The position numbers were made by a program, and so were the translations under genes. From the NCBI GenBank assembly GCA_009602735.1, contig WELA01013579.1:511125-575124 (forward strand): a stretch of 64,000 nucleotides of DNA, given 5' to 3'. Below the pieces are notes generated by a model, which was not told the DNA's origin, searched no databases, and saw nothing but the letters and a program-made list of their open reading frames with translations. How positions within the stretch are numbered: position 1 is the stretch's first letter; each line of letters opens with the position of its first letter. Source of the DNA: Mesotaenium endlicherianum. Lineage: Eukaryota > Streptophyta > Zygnematophyceae > Zygnematales > Mesotaeniaceae. This document shows, in pieces, positions 33,332 through 44,799 of this stretch.

Positions 33332-34158
33332 TCATCCCCCTCCTCAAGATGCGACGTCCTCGACGCATTCTGCAGATAACGTCTCAACTTACTCTTACAA
33401 TGAGTCAAGTTGGCCTCCGGCTCCCAAGTGTTGTCGTCCGCATGGTAGGCCTTCCACTTGACCAGATACTCTTGAACAAATCGTTTACCTCACTTGACTC
33501 GTCGACCGCCGACAATCGCCTCCACTTCATACTCCAACACATCATCGATCTTGATCGGTGGTGGCGGTGTAGGTAGTTGTCCTGGATGTCCTTCGTTCGG
33601 GTCAACGTATGGCCGCAAACAACTGACATGGAACACATCATGGATTCGCCAGCCTGAAGGAAGCTCCAACTTGTAGGTCACTGGATTCACCTGCTTGAGC
33701 ACCACAAAGGGCCCTGTAAACCATGCCCGCAGTTTCCTCTTGCCTGTGAGAGGTAGGTTTTCAGTTGACAAGAGTACTTTGTCGCCCACATGGAATGTCA
33801 CTTTTCTCCGATGCTAATTAGCATGCTTGACCTGCTCTCCCTGTGCCTTCCGTGGAGACGTCTTAGCCATGTCCCAAGTCTTGGCCATCTGCTCTATAAA
33901 CGCTTGTGTAGTAGGAACCTGAGTCTCCTTGGCCTTCTCCAACAAGATGTTCCCTGGATGATATACTTCTCGCCCATAAACCATAGCGAATGATGACTGC
34001 TTGGTGGATCCATGCATGCTGTTGTTGTAGGCAAACTCCAACCCTGGTAGCTTCTTGTCCCACTCTGAAGGGTCCTCCATAGTGAAACTCCTGAGCACCT
34101 CTTGCAGAGTTCTGTTGAGCCTCTCACTCTGCCCGTCTGCCTGAGGATGATAGAAAGT
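33332..34158 (-). pseudogene. Family B integrase C-terminus and chromodomain (B2)
   Basis: Pieces include [80 protein letters not shown] and a chromodomain with [14 protein letters not shown], each matching B3. A stop lies near 33815 (HRRKV region) and another around 33490. At the right end the sequence stops inside HPQADGQSERL where A4 inserted. Confidence 0.87.
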
Positions 34159-34878
34159 TGTAATGAATCAGTATATTAGTAGATATAATATTCATTTAAA
34201 TATAATAGTTAATTAAGTTCAGCCTGCTGAACACTAGTTAATAATCAGTCTGCTGGACTTTATATTTAATATCAGTTTAATGACTCAGCCGGAAGCAGCA
34301 GGCTGAAGTCAACTTAAGTCAGCTTGCTGACACATTCTTTGACAGCAAGCTGACTTCCGAACTCGGTAGCAGCGAACTGCCTGGGTATGCATCTAAGTGT
34401 GATATGCTAGATGAATGGCCAGATGACATCCCTATGATGGATGGCAATTCGGGATAATGGGAGATGGCGGTGGATTTGGTTAACCCAGGTCCTACCAACG
34501 TGGTTAACTCCCGGGTAGGCGGTGCCATCGCACTGGCCGTTGAAAAGTAAACTCATTTCATGTACATTTGCTAGGCGTTGCTCTTGAGTTCGGCATTCGA
34601 AAACGAGGCCAACTCTCTTGTACAGCTTACTGAGAGAAACCTGAATCCAAGGCGAGAAGCCATTGGTACGCACTGTCTTTTAATCTTGCTTATGTATGAG
34701 TTTACTGATTGCATTATTGATGCTAGTTTACTCGCATTTGACTTACGAGTATTGTTCAATGCTAGTGTGTTGTCCTTTGCAGTTTAACTAATCAACGGAA
34801 AATACCATAAAGATTACTTGCTGATATAAAGATCTTTATTAATTGTTAATCGCCTATTTGGTAAGTCGATTCATTTCA
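34159..34878 (+). repeat. 5' LTR of A4
   Basis: 720 bp from TGTAATGAATCAG to GATTCATTTCA, full-length match to the other family A LTRs. The following PBS reads TAGTATCAGAGC at 34880-34891, one change from the A3 site. Confidence 0.95.
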
Positions 34879-34912
34879 GTAGTATCAGAGCAGTTATCAC
34901 AGTCTTCTTTGT

Positions 34913-36367
34913 ATGGTAAGGACAAGGTCTCAAACTAGCAACTCCCGAGACATGGAGAACCAGGATAACAAGAATGTCAAAAACCAGGCGGAAATCCATG
35001 TAGCGGGAACCCCTACCTATTCTGAAGCAGTGGCAGATACTGCAGCTAGAGAGGCTGCAGATGAGGCAGCTGCTATTGCCGCAATCGCAGCACAGCAAGC
35101 TGAGGAGGAGAGAGCGAGATTAGCTGAACAATTAGCAAAGGCCGCTGAAGATACAGAAAGGAGGGAAGGACAGCCAGCTGACGAGCACACTGTTGAAGAA
35201 TTTATGGCATCAAGGGCCAATGTTTTGAACCCACCTCCTGCTGTACAACTCAATGTACCCCTAGGTCAAATTCGTGACCGGCTGAATGCGGCAGAATTTG
35301 TTGCTGCAGGAGCGAGAGGGACTGTTGAGGACACTACACAGCGAGTAGATGCCACTACTGCTGCTGCATTTGCTAGACTCCCACCCCAGAGTGTAGACTT
35401 GGGAGCATTTTTCGTTCAAATGCAGTCGCAAATGGCGACCATGTATCAGTCCCAACAGGAGGACAAAAGAATTATAATGTCTCTATTGCGGGACAGAGAC
35501 CAACTGGGTTCTCAAACCACTGGTGGTGGTGGCAGAGGGCCTAGTAAGCCCAAGCCGAAATCTCCAAAGGACTATGATCCTGAGGGAAACAGAAAATATT
35601 ACCTGATCAAGTTTCTCGCGGATGTTGAGCAGTGGCTGGAGAACTACCCAGAACTGCAAGATTACGAGAAGGTTAGGCACACCGGTGCGCTACTGAAAGG
35701 CAGTGCTGCAGATTGGTGGCTTTACTGGAAGGGAGAGCGTAAGGCTCGGCAACTCGGTGACCCTACGTGGGTAGAGTTTGTCGAGAAGTTGCATGAGAAG
35801 TTTGATGTCATCAACCAGCAGGAGAAAGCTATCTATGCGATGATCTCCCTGACACTGAAGCAGACCACTTCAGTTGCTGAGTTTGCTCAAAAGTTCCAAG
35901 AGAACATGATGAAGCAGCCGGATTTGCCAGAACGGTATAGGATAGCATACTTCAGGTATGGCTTGAAATCCGAGGTCTCTGGTCATTTTGCTGAGAAAAA
36001 GTATGAGAAACTGGCTGACTTGATCCAGGATGCTCACGCCTGGGATCAGCAGCAGTTCAATCACAAGCGCCAGAGTAACGCTTTGGTGTCTAAGATTGTC
36101 AAAAAGCCCCACGGTTCCTACAATGCAATTGAAGGAGACCAGGCTGAGGATAATCAGGGTGATGAATATGGGTATAAGTACAATGCTGTGCAGTCTAGAG
36201 GGAGAGGTGGTTTCTCTCGAGGCGGCTATGGAAGAGTGGTGGTAGGACTAAGCCGAGACCAGCCTCAGCAAAATCTGTTTGCTTCCATTGCCAGCAGCCA
36301 GGTCACTTCAGAGAGCAGTGTCCAGACAAGCACCTTCCGAAGGTCGAGAGAAAAGACCAGCCTTTAA
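34913..36367 (+). pseudogene. Family A gag (A4), nearly intact
   Basis: This is the longest open gag of the family in the window. It starts MVRTRSQTSNSRDMEN, has an Ala/Glu/Gln-rich coiled-coil-like region at about residues 40-90, a QLNVPLGQIRDRLNAA stretch, the GGGGRGPSKPKPKSPKDYDP linker near 200 and the capsid core at about 215-380 (ADWWLYWKGERKARQLGD, EFAQKFQENMMKQPDLPERY). An RGG-rich segment near 435-450 follows. A 1-bp loss at about 36235 shifts the frame before the zinc knuckle, so the CFHC-type motif is read only in the other frame. Role: particle assembly and RNA packaging. Confidence 0.87.
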
Positions 36368-36369
36368 AA
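36363..36369 (+). promoter_or_regulatory. -1 ribosomal frameshift heptamer (A4 copy)
   Basis: TTTAAAA in the context CAGCCTTTAAAAGACAG, identical to A3. The open protease frame runs across it (PAFKRQQQS in A1). Confidence 0.65.
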
Positions 36370-39300
36370 GACAGCAACAGTCATTAATCCAGTCTACTAA
36401 CTGTGAGGATGCTAGAGATAGTGAGTCGTCACTAGCTGCCCTCGTAGCAGGTATTATGGGTCCTGCTGAACTGGATTCACTATGCATGCCTGACAACCAG
36501 ACAAAGGAGACCATCAGCAATATAGACGTCCAGAGAGTGCACACTCTGGATGCTCTTGTTCCACCTGATGTCCAACATTTCTTTGCTACGTCAGGAGAAC
36601 AATGCGAAAGTCAGGAAAAGACAGTCCCCCCTATCCTACTGCATTGCATGATTGCAGGTAGGAAAGTGAGGGCATTTGTTGACGGAGGGGCGTCACCTAC
36701 TATTATCCATAAGGACTTGGTTAAGCGGCTAAGGCTGCCTACTGTCACCCAAGGGAATAGAAAAATATTCCTTGGAGATGCCTCAAGTATCTCGGGAGGA
36801 GTTATTACCAAGCCTATNTACCAAGCTTATTGAGGTCCAATTAGGTTCTGGCAATGCAGTTTTAATTGAAATGCTTACATTTGAGGTACTCAACACTGGC
36901 TTTTATGATCTCGTGCTAGGCAGGTTCTGGCTTGATAGACATCAAGCTGAAGTGTGTTGGAGCAGAGGTACAGTCAAAGTGAGAGGAGCCAGTGATGGGC
37001 AGACTAACTTGGCACCCACCAGTGCTCTTCTTCTTGTTCTGTGTGGATGNTTCTTGTTCTGTGCAGATGGCAACTGAAGGAAAAGAAGAGACTTCCAGAA
37101 GGATGCAAGTTGCTGAATGCAATGGAGTTCATCAAAAGCTGGAACCAGAAGGAAGACAGAATATTCTGTCGGCTGCTAAGAGAGGTACCTCCTCAACCTG
37201 AAAAAGTGATTGAGAAAAAGGTAAGCCCTCCGGAGCACCCTACTACTGCGAATATTGTTGCTCAGTACACGGATGTATTTAATATGCCTCCAGGACTATC
37301 CCTTAAGAGGGAAGTAGATCATAGGATTGATTTATTACCTGGGAGTCAACCACCCTGGCAACGCACTTATGGCTTGTCTTATGTGGAGAGCGAGGAGTTG
37401 AAAACACAGATTGCAGAGGTTGAGGAAAATGGTTATATTTCTCCCAGTAAATCACCTTTCGGCGCACCCATCCTATTTGTTACGAGAAAGGATGGCAGTA
37501 TGCGGATGTGTGTGGATTACAGAGCTTTGAACATAATTACAGTAAAGAACAAGTATGCTTTATCCAGAATTGAGGACTTGCTTGATACCCTGTCTGGTGC
37601 TAAGGTGTTCAGTAAGATAGATCTCAAGAGTGGTTATCATCAAATCATAATTGCTGAGGGGGATGAACACAAGACTGCCTTTCGCACACGTTATGGACAC
37701 TATGAGTTCAACGTGATGCCATTTGGACTGACTAATGCTCCTGCGACCTTCATAAGTGCTATGAATGACATTTTCAGACCTTATTTGGATAAGTTTGTGC
37801 AAGTTTTCCTGGACGATATTTCAATTTTCTCTAAAGATGAAGCTCAGCACACTGAACAATTAAAGACAGTCATGGACATCCTGAGAAAAAATCACTTATA
37901 TGCTAAAATGAGCAAATGTGATTGCTTTGAAGAAAGTATTGAATTCTTAGGCCACGTTGTCAGTAAAGAAGGCATCAGTGTGGATCCTCGGAAAGTTCAG
38001 ACCATATGATACTGGCCAGTACCACAGTCTGTCTCTGAAGTTAGATCCTTCCTCGGGTTGGCTAATTACTATAGGAGATTTATTGAGAATTATTCTACAA
38101 AGGCCAGTAAACTGACTGACCTTACTAAGAAAGACATAGGGTACGTGTGGGGGGAAGAGCAGCACGCTGCCTTCCAGACCCTTAAAGATGCTCTTTGTTC
38201 TGCCCCAGTGCTAGCCGTGTATGACCCCAGCAAACCGGTGCAGGTGGTTACTGATGCCTCTGACTTTGCCATGGGTGCTATTTTGTTGCAGCCTGCTGAC
38301 AAAACCACAAAGGATGGTAAGGTACGGCAGGAGTGGCATCCTGTGTTGTACGAGTCTATGAAATTTAATTAAGCGGAGATTAATTACTCAGTGCATGATA
38401 AAGAGCTGCTGGCTATCATTCATGTGCTCAAACAGTGGAGAGCATACTTACATGGTGAAGCTTTTAAGGTGATTACAGATCATCTAGCTCTGACTCACTT
38501 TCAGAAGAAGTCCAAGCTGTCGAGGAGGGAGAACCGCTGGAGCCAGATGCTAGAGCAGTTTCAAGTCTTGATTGACTACGAACCAGGGAAGTTGAATCCT
38601 GCTGATGCACTCTCTAGAAGACCTGACTTGCACGAAAGGAACTTCAGTCAGCATGCTGTAGATAAAGTCCTGNGTCCTATGTGCACTCACTTCACTAAAG
38701 GTGAAAAAGTCCTTCCTTGAACAACTTAGGAAAGCCTACCTTTCTCACCCAACATTTGAGCCCAGCCTCACTGATGGTATGTGTCGTGCTACTGCACTCG
38801 GGTATAAGCTTAAGGGAGGGGTCTAGGTGGCTGAAACCACTTCAGGCAGGCTGAAGCTGGTCATTCCTAATAACTTGGAAATAAGGCCCCTTTTATTGAG
38901 TCAAGCACATGAGAGTTTACTGGGTGGGCATTTGGGGCAGGCCAAAACTGTTGGCAAACTTGCAAAATATTATCATTGGGAGGGATTACCTCGGGAGGTC
39001 TTGAAATACGTTAAGTTCTGTGACCAGTGTCAAAAGAATAAGTCTAGGCACACACCACCGGGGGGCCGCTTACAACCGCTGCCCATCCCAGCTGGCCGCT
39101 GGGAAACAATATCCATGGACTGGGTGGTCACACTGCCACGAACTGCCAATGGGCATGATTCGATACTGGTAGTCGTGGACAAACTGACAAAAGTGGTCAT
39201 TTTCATCCCCACAATTGTCAAAGTAATTGCACTCGAAACAGCGAGACAGTTCTACAACCATGTAGTATGCCACCATGGACTACCCTCTAATATAATCTCA

Positions 39301-40212
39301 AACAGGGACTCGAAATTTACCTCTAAATTTTGGAAAGCTTCAATGGGGTTAATGGGAGTCAGGCAGCTGCTTAGCACAGCAAACCACCCTCAGGCTAATG
39401 GGCAAAATGAAAGAACTAACCGAGTTCTGCAAGAGGTACTGAGATCCTATATTAACCAAAAACAACATAATTGGGATGACCTGTTATCCCAAACCCAATT
39501 TGCGGTCAACAGTGCGGTGCTCGCGTCAACGGGCAAGACTCCTTTTGAACTAAGCCTGGGTAGAGTCCCTAAGTCTCCTTTAGATGTCTTAGGGGAGTCT
39601 TTAACTCATCCTGAAGGGATTGACAATCTGGTCTCCCTCCAGTTAACTCAGGAGTTTGCTGACACCCTATCAGAAGTCCAGCAGAACCTGCACAGAGCCC
39701 AAGAAAACCAACAAAAATACGCTAATCAGCACCGTCGAGAACTGACCTTTTCTAAGGGCGATTTGGTCAAACTCCATTCTCAGCACCTGTACCTCCCTGG
39801 TGTGGTCCAGAAAAAGCTTGGTCCTGACTGGGTCGGTCCATATTCGGCGGTGCGCCGTGTCCGTCAGAATGCTTACAAACTGAACATGTCAGCCGAAGAC
39901 AAGGGTCATCCAGTGTTTAATGTCTTCTTCCTGGAACCATACATCAATGGTGATACACTGTTCACAGGTCGGTTACCTGTCCAACCGGGACCGGTCCCCG
40001 CTGTCCAGGACGGCGACCTTGAGGAATATGAGGTTGAGGAGATTTTAGACGCGCGCTCGGTCCGTCGATTATCTAAATATGTCATGAAGTACCTCGTTCG
40101 ATGGAAGGGTTACGATGCCTTTGGGGACACTTGGAAATTTAAGGACCATTTGACTAATGCCAAAGGGGCGTTAAAATGGTTCCACCTTCGGGCGGCTGGA
40201 GCACCTCCATAA
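36370..40212 (+). pseudogene. Family A pol (A4), disrupted
   Basis: The domain order equals A3. Protease has VDGGASPTIIHKDL. RT is complete from [17 protein letters not shown] through [20 protein letters not shown] to [11 protein letters not shown]. RNase H has [15 protein letters not shown]. Integrase has CDQCQKNK and SMDWVVTLP, while two core positions look altered (SNRDSKFTSKFW for SDRD, and HPQANGQNERTNR). The C-terminal chromodomain has KYLVRWKGYDAFGDTWKF. Damage: N joins with local duplications at 36818, 37050 and 38673, TGA at 38007-38009, TAA at 38370-38372 and TAG at 38824-38826. The segment 38827-40212 is open. Confidence 0.9.
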
Positions 40213-40605
40213 CAGTCATTTCAGTTGACACGGGAAGGTGACAGGAGGTCCTGTCTCCATATAAGTTGGAGGGAAAAGAATATGACAGTTACTGTGCGAG
40301 AGCGAGAATGGGACAGTTATGTGAACCCTAAGTGTCAGCATAGTGACAGAGGGGACAGCCTGGCCCACATAAAGCACCTTTGGCTGAAGGAGAAAGGGCC
40401 TCGCACAGCCATACATCACTTAACATATTTGAAAACACATTCATACGTTTATGTCTAGCGCACCGCAACTACGTCAACTCCTAGCAATCACCCTGTAAGG
40501 TAAATAGGAACGAATATACCATACTAATACGAACTTACTCCCTTCCTGCAACTTCTAGGACAAAGGTCGATATCCTACTAACTTGTGCCCCGGTTACATG
40601 TGCAG

Positions 40606-42284
40606 AATGGCTCCCACCACACAAAAGGAGGACAAAAAGCGCAAGGCAGAAGAAGCCAGGAGGACAATGGAGCAATACCAGAAGGAGCTGGCGGCAACGT
40701 CCCTCACCAGGAGAGAACAAGGAAGGGTCCGCAAACAACAAGAGGCGGCAGAAGAAGCACAGAGGAAGAAGGATCGGAAAGCAGAAAACTTCAGGATAGC
40801 TGAGGAGGAGAGACAAAAGAAACAACAAGAAGAAGCGGCAGCGGCAGAGGAGGAGAGAAGGAAAAAGGCTGAAGCGGACAGGCAGAAGAGCTTGGCCACT
40901 TACAGGTATACTGTGGTGGGTGGCCAAAACTTTGATAAACTGAAGGAAGCATTGCTGGCAGCCCAAGAGATCAACAAGCTGGAACAGACAACACTGCTAC
41001 AGAGGGAAGGAACTGCAGCACTGGATAGGTACATTGAGACACACATTGGTGTGGTGCTCTACGAGGATTATGCCAATATGGTGGGCTATACAGCAGAGCA
41101 GGCCCGGTACCTTGCCGATGATTCAGAGAACAAGCCAGTCCCGATACCAAGAATAGTGGGAGATCAGAGACTCATGAGGATAGTGAGCATGCGGCCCGAT
41201 AGCTTTAAGGATACGGTATTCTACCTCACACTATTGCCAGCTTACAATGAAGTTGAGAGAAGGAGCTAGGAGTACTTGGCCAGGGAAGCAGGACAGCAGA
41301 TGTTCTCTCCCCACTGGTTCCCATGTAAACTGAGAAAGGCTGAGCATGGACCCCAGTACTACCAGCAGCCAACAGACTGGAGGTGAATGACCGTCACAAA
41401 CCAAAAGCAGGAGTGTGACCGAGCCCAACCAGACGATTTCCACTATGGCCTAGACGGCTACCTCATCCTACCACCTCACATTGTCCCTTGGGACCCCAGG
41501 CTGAATGGCTGCCTGAGCAATATGAATGCAGAGACCAAACAGCACAGGCGGAGGGGGAAAGACTACTTCTCTAAGGGAAAGCATGCCTTCGTCAAATGGG
41601 CGAAGAATGCAGGCCGGATAGATATCAGCAGGGCTGAAGGCCAAGCAACCTCCAGCGCGCCCTAAGAAAGGGAGGTCAGTAGACTACTCCATGTCTACCA
41701 GGGAGTAGGACGACTTAGTGGACAAGACTCCTACTCTCTCAGAGGAGGAGGATGAGGAGGATGAGGAAGAAGAACAAGGCAGAGGAGAAGCATCAGGAGC
41801 TGGTACTCAGGAGACCCAGGGGCAAGAAGGGGCACCTCCTAAGGAACCAAGATCAGGTATATGGAACGTGATCCCGGTCATGGAGGCAACTGGACCCCGC
41901 ACTCGCTCCCCCAACCCACCTGCCCAAGCAGGGGAAGAAGCTGATCTGACTGTGCTTGGCAGCAGATCCAGGCAGAAATCCTCAGAGGACAGGGGTGCCA
42001 GAAGGGGGACACGCGGGGTGGCCAGAGGTATGCCGGCCTCCCCCTTCGCTCAGGGACATGTACCTCTTGCCAATGTATTTCAGCATCCTACTGGAATGCC
42101 TGTCTATGTGGGGATCAAGACCCAAGTGGGTGAAGAGCAGGCTACCATCCTTCGCTCTCCTTGAGGTCCAACTTTAGAACATACGGGGTTCTTTAGAAGG
42201 CCAGCTGACAGACGTAGAGTGCTGTCCAAATCTAGGTCCAGATCTCAGTCTCCTGATCTTGAAGCCCCAGGAACAACTCCCTAG
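40606..42284 (+). pseudogene. Family A 3' ORF, type 2 (A4)
   Basis: The ATG at 40606 begins MAPTTQKEDKKRKAEEARRT. About 100 residues of Glu/Lys/Arg/Gln-rich coiled-coil-like sequence precede TYRYTVVGGQNFDKLKEAL, YIETHIGVVLYEDYANMVGY, RPDSFKDTVFYLTLLPAYNE, EYLAREAGQQMFSPHWFPC, a TDWR box, LPPHIVPWDPRLNGCLSNM, KGKHAFVKWAKNAGRIDI, an acidic tract and a Ser/Arg-rich tail. Two Trp codons have become stops (41267-41269 TAG, about 41384 TGA), and there is a frameshift near 41632. Motif order matches type 1 (A2, A3) but the sequence is deeply different, whereas the pol genes are close. Function unknown. Confidence 0.78.
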
Positions 42285-42361
42285 GCGACAGGCTGAAGAG
42301 GCAGTCAGTTGGGGAGGCTGGTCAGGTTCAGTTCCCTTATTTAAGACTTTTGCAGTTTAAT

Positions 42362-42378
42362 GTTGTCGAGGCGACAAC
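42362..42378. repeat. 17-bp palindrome before the polypurine tract (A4)
   Basis: GTTGTCGAGGCGACAAC, identical to A2 and A3, placed 4 bp before the polypurine tract TAAGTTGGAGGGA. Confidence 0.6.
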
Positions 42379-42396
42379 AAATTAAGTTGGAGGGAT

Positions 42397-43116
42397 TGTA
42401 ATGAATCAGAATATTAGTAGATATAATATTCATTTAAATATAGCAGTTAATCAAGTTCAGCCTGCTGAAAACTAGTTAATAATCAATGTGCTGGACTTTA
42501 TATTTAATATCAGTTTAATGACTCAGCCGGAAGCAGCAGGCTGAAGTCAACTAAAGTCAGCTTGCTGGCACATTCTTTGACAGCAAGCTGACTTCCGTAC
42601 TCGGTAGCAGCGAATTGCCTGGGTATGCATCTAAGTGTAATATGCTAGATGAATGGCCAGATGACATCCCTATGATGGATGGCGATTCGGGATGATGGGA
42701 TATGGCGGTGGATTTGGTTAATCGAGGTCCTACCAACGTAGTTAACTCCCGGGTAGGCGGTGCCATCGCATTGGCCGTTGAACAATAAACTCATTCCATG
42801 TACATATGCTAGGCATTATTCTCAAGTTTGGCATTTGGAAACGAGGCCAACTCTCTTGTACAGCTTACCGAGAGAAACCTGAATCCAAGGCGAGAAGCCA
42901 TTGATACGCACTGTCTTCTAACCTTGCTTATGTATGAGTTTATTGATTGCATTATTGATGCTAGTTTACTCGCATTTGACTTACGTGTATTGTTCACTGC
43001 TAGTGTATTGTCCTTTGCAATTTAACTAGTTAACGGAAAATAGCATAAAGACTACTTGCTGATATAAAGATCTTTATCAATTGTTAATCGCCTATTTGGT
43101 AAGTTGATTCATTTCA
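42397..43116 (+). repeat. 3' LTR of A4
   Basis: 720 bp from TGTAATGAATCAG to GATTCATTTCA; same length as the 5' copy. An extra A separates it from AAAGT at 43118-43122. Confidence 0.94.
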
Positions 43117-43282
43117 AAAAGTGATCCGGTTGTTTTTTTTTGACAAAGTAAGAAAAGTCGCAGTACATCGATACATATTCATTTTGATGAACTTGCACAT
43201 GTGAGTATATTGACATAATACCAAATTAATGATATATGTGTCTATGCAATTAGTTAGACACATAATGAACTGAGTCATGACA

Positions 43283-43740
43283 TTAACCCAGGATGTACGT
43301 TTTCCAGCACATACACGGATGCCTGTGGTTGATGATTTTCACCATCTGTCCCCACTGTGCTGCTCGTCGTTCATTTAATCCTCTCATCCTTCCGCCTTGA
43401 GAGAATGGGTGACAAGGAACACCAACAAAAATCCAATCAATGTTGTACATTTTCATATATGAGGGACGCAGCTTCATGATGTCTCTTCTCATAACTCGAA
43501 CAGTCTCAATATCTTCAGGTACTAGATCTTGGAAGTTGAACAGCTGCCGCATCTTTTTCATTACAGCTCTGAAACTTAATGTTGCCATGATATTATTGTC
43601 CACATATATGACCTTAGCCACCTTCACTTCCTTCTAGATTAACACAAGATGGCCCAACGGAATGTATGGTTCTTGGCCCAACAAGTACTCATACACTTTG
43701 AATTGTTCAGACGGCGCTAATACGCCTATGAAAGAGTGGC
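43283..43740 (-). pseudogene. Second protease-DNA methyltransferase fragment (C2)
   Basis: On the minus strand the frame first gives SFIGVLAPSEQFKVYEYLLG and QEPYIPLGHLVLI, which align with the C-terminal part of the element C protease (FIGC..., LLGTEALIPLGMVIDL). After a TAG at about 43634 the same frame continues VKVAKVIYVDNN, RAVMKKMRQLFNFQDLVPED and NIDWIFVGVPCHPFSQGGR, then MRGLNERRAAQWGQMVKI, matching the element C methyltransferase. The catalytic Cys of motif IV is kept (PCHPFS). A shifted frame then reads LENVHPG (motif VI). Motif I and the linker are deleted, and nothing follows motif VI. It is a remnant of a second family C copy, not a host enzyme. Confidence 0.78.
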
Positions 43741-44538
43741 TTGTATGTTTTGAAAGGTTATGTCTCCCTCTCCATGGCCTTGGCTTTCGTTATTGAAGGA
43801 ATTTTTTTTTTTCTGATCGGAAAATTGAAAAATATCTGGTGGAAAAAAAAGGCGATAAAAGAGCTAAGATTGAGCAATCACCACTTTCTTCAGACTGCAA
43901 TGCACATATTGTGATTTAAGCCAGAGGTTCTTGTATACATCAAGAATATGTGTGCAAATATTCAAACTCCAAGGAGTGATACTCTACCAATGGTAGCACT
44001 TGGCAAATTTGGATCTTATGTGGACTATCTATATGGCGTGGGCCAACAAGGACTTTAAAAGCCACATGTATATAGGATGTCTTACAGAGCTCTATGCAAG
44101 GTTTTCAGCTTTGAAATTCTACACACTGGGTTATTCAACGTCACTTAGCATGCATGCACGCACGCCTCGTGATCGTCCCGCGTGACAGCTTAACTTCTTA
44201 ATCAGCGTGCACGCCTATGTGGCCATTGAGCCCATGTCTTTTGAGGTGGCGATTCACCCGTGGCAGCTTCATTGAAGGGCCTGCTGCTGGACTACCCTGC
44301 TTACTCAGCGTGCCCTGACTCGTCCATCGCTAAGCTAGCTGCTGGATTAACTCTCTCTGACTTGGCGGTCGCTAAGCTGACACGGACCATTTGCGGGTCC
44401 TGGTGGGGTTAACCTTGCAACTGACCTGGCTGTCAAATTCAACCATCACTAAGTGTGGCTTTTGACATGTCTTGGTCACGCTTGTGCGTACTAGGAATTT
44501 GACCGTCATCATCGACTTTGCTCATGTCAACAACCTTG
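43741..44538. other. No gene recognised
   Basis: Between the C2 fragment and the hairpin I see no domain-bearing frame. A T-run and A-runs occur near 43800-43855. The right part is rich in TGAC and GCTAAGCT motifs. Confidence 0.4.
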
Positions 44539-44799
44539 GTGGGTGAGTCAACGTTGACTTTCCGTACGTGAGGCAGCCGTGACTTGCGCCACGCGTGCTG
44601 CGCCGTCAAACTGGCCACAGTCGCGACAATGTCCTTTCCTGAAAGGAAAAAATACGAAGTTGATTTGTGTGTGTCGTGATATCGAAAAGCAGGAAGTGCT
44701 GCTTCAGGGCTGTCGCGACTATTATCCGTTTGACGGTGTCGCACGCGCAGCGCAAGCTACGGCCACCTGGTGCTGAAAGTCAACGTTGACTCACCGACC
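44539..44799. repeat. Long imperfect inverted repeat (hairpin)
   Basis: The left arm (about 44539-44629) and right arm (about 44711-44799) are imperfect reverse complements over roughly 90 bp around an 81-bp loop. Shared blocks include GGTGAGTCAACGTTGACTTTC, of which the last 20 bases are exact, then CTTGCGC, CGCGTG, CCGTCAAAC and AGTCGCGACA. Each arm contains the 12-bp palindrome GTCAACGTTGAC. The transcript would form a long stem, like a foldback element or a small-RNA precursor. Confidence 0.6.

Larger units (their letters stand above)
32590..34158 (-). mobile_element. 3' end of family B chromovirus B2
   Basis: On the minus strand this holds the integrase C-terminal half, the chromodomain, the polypurine tract and a complete 3' LTR. 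It inserted into the hAT/BED-like exon (left flank CATAG at 32585-32589). It is cut at 34158 by A4, and its remaining sequence does not reappear beyond A4 at 43117. Confidence 0.88.
34159..43116 (+). mobile_element. Full-length family A chromovirus A4
   Basis: The element spans 8,958 bp with 720-bp LTRs. Order: 5' LTR, PBS-like site (34880-34891), gag (34913-36367), heptamer (36363-36369), pol to 40212, hairpin and one polypurine-like motif (40262-40274), type 2 3' ORF (40606-42284), palindrome (42362-42378), polypurine tract (42383-42395) and 3' LTR. It inserted into the integrase of B2. The left flank AAAGT (34154-34158) has a copy at 43118-43122 separated from the LTR by one extra A, so the duplication is slightly imperfect. 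Coding regions carry several stops and three N joins. Confidence 0.93.

Noticed and set aside
43117-43282. Continuation of B2 beyond A4
   Set aside because: The sequence after the A4 3' LTR does not match the next expected integrase codons of B3, so B2 is truncated or rearranged there.
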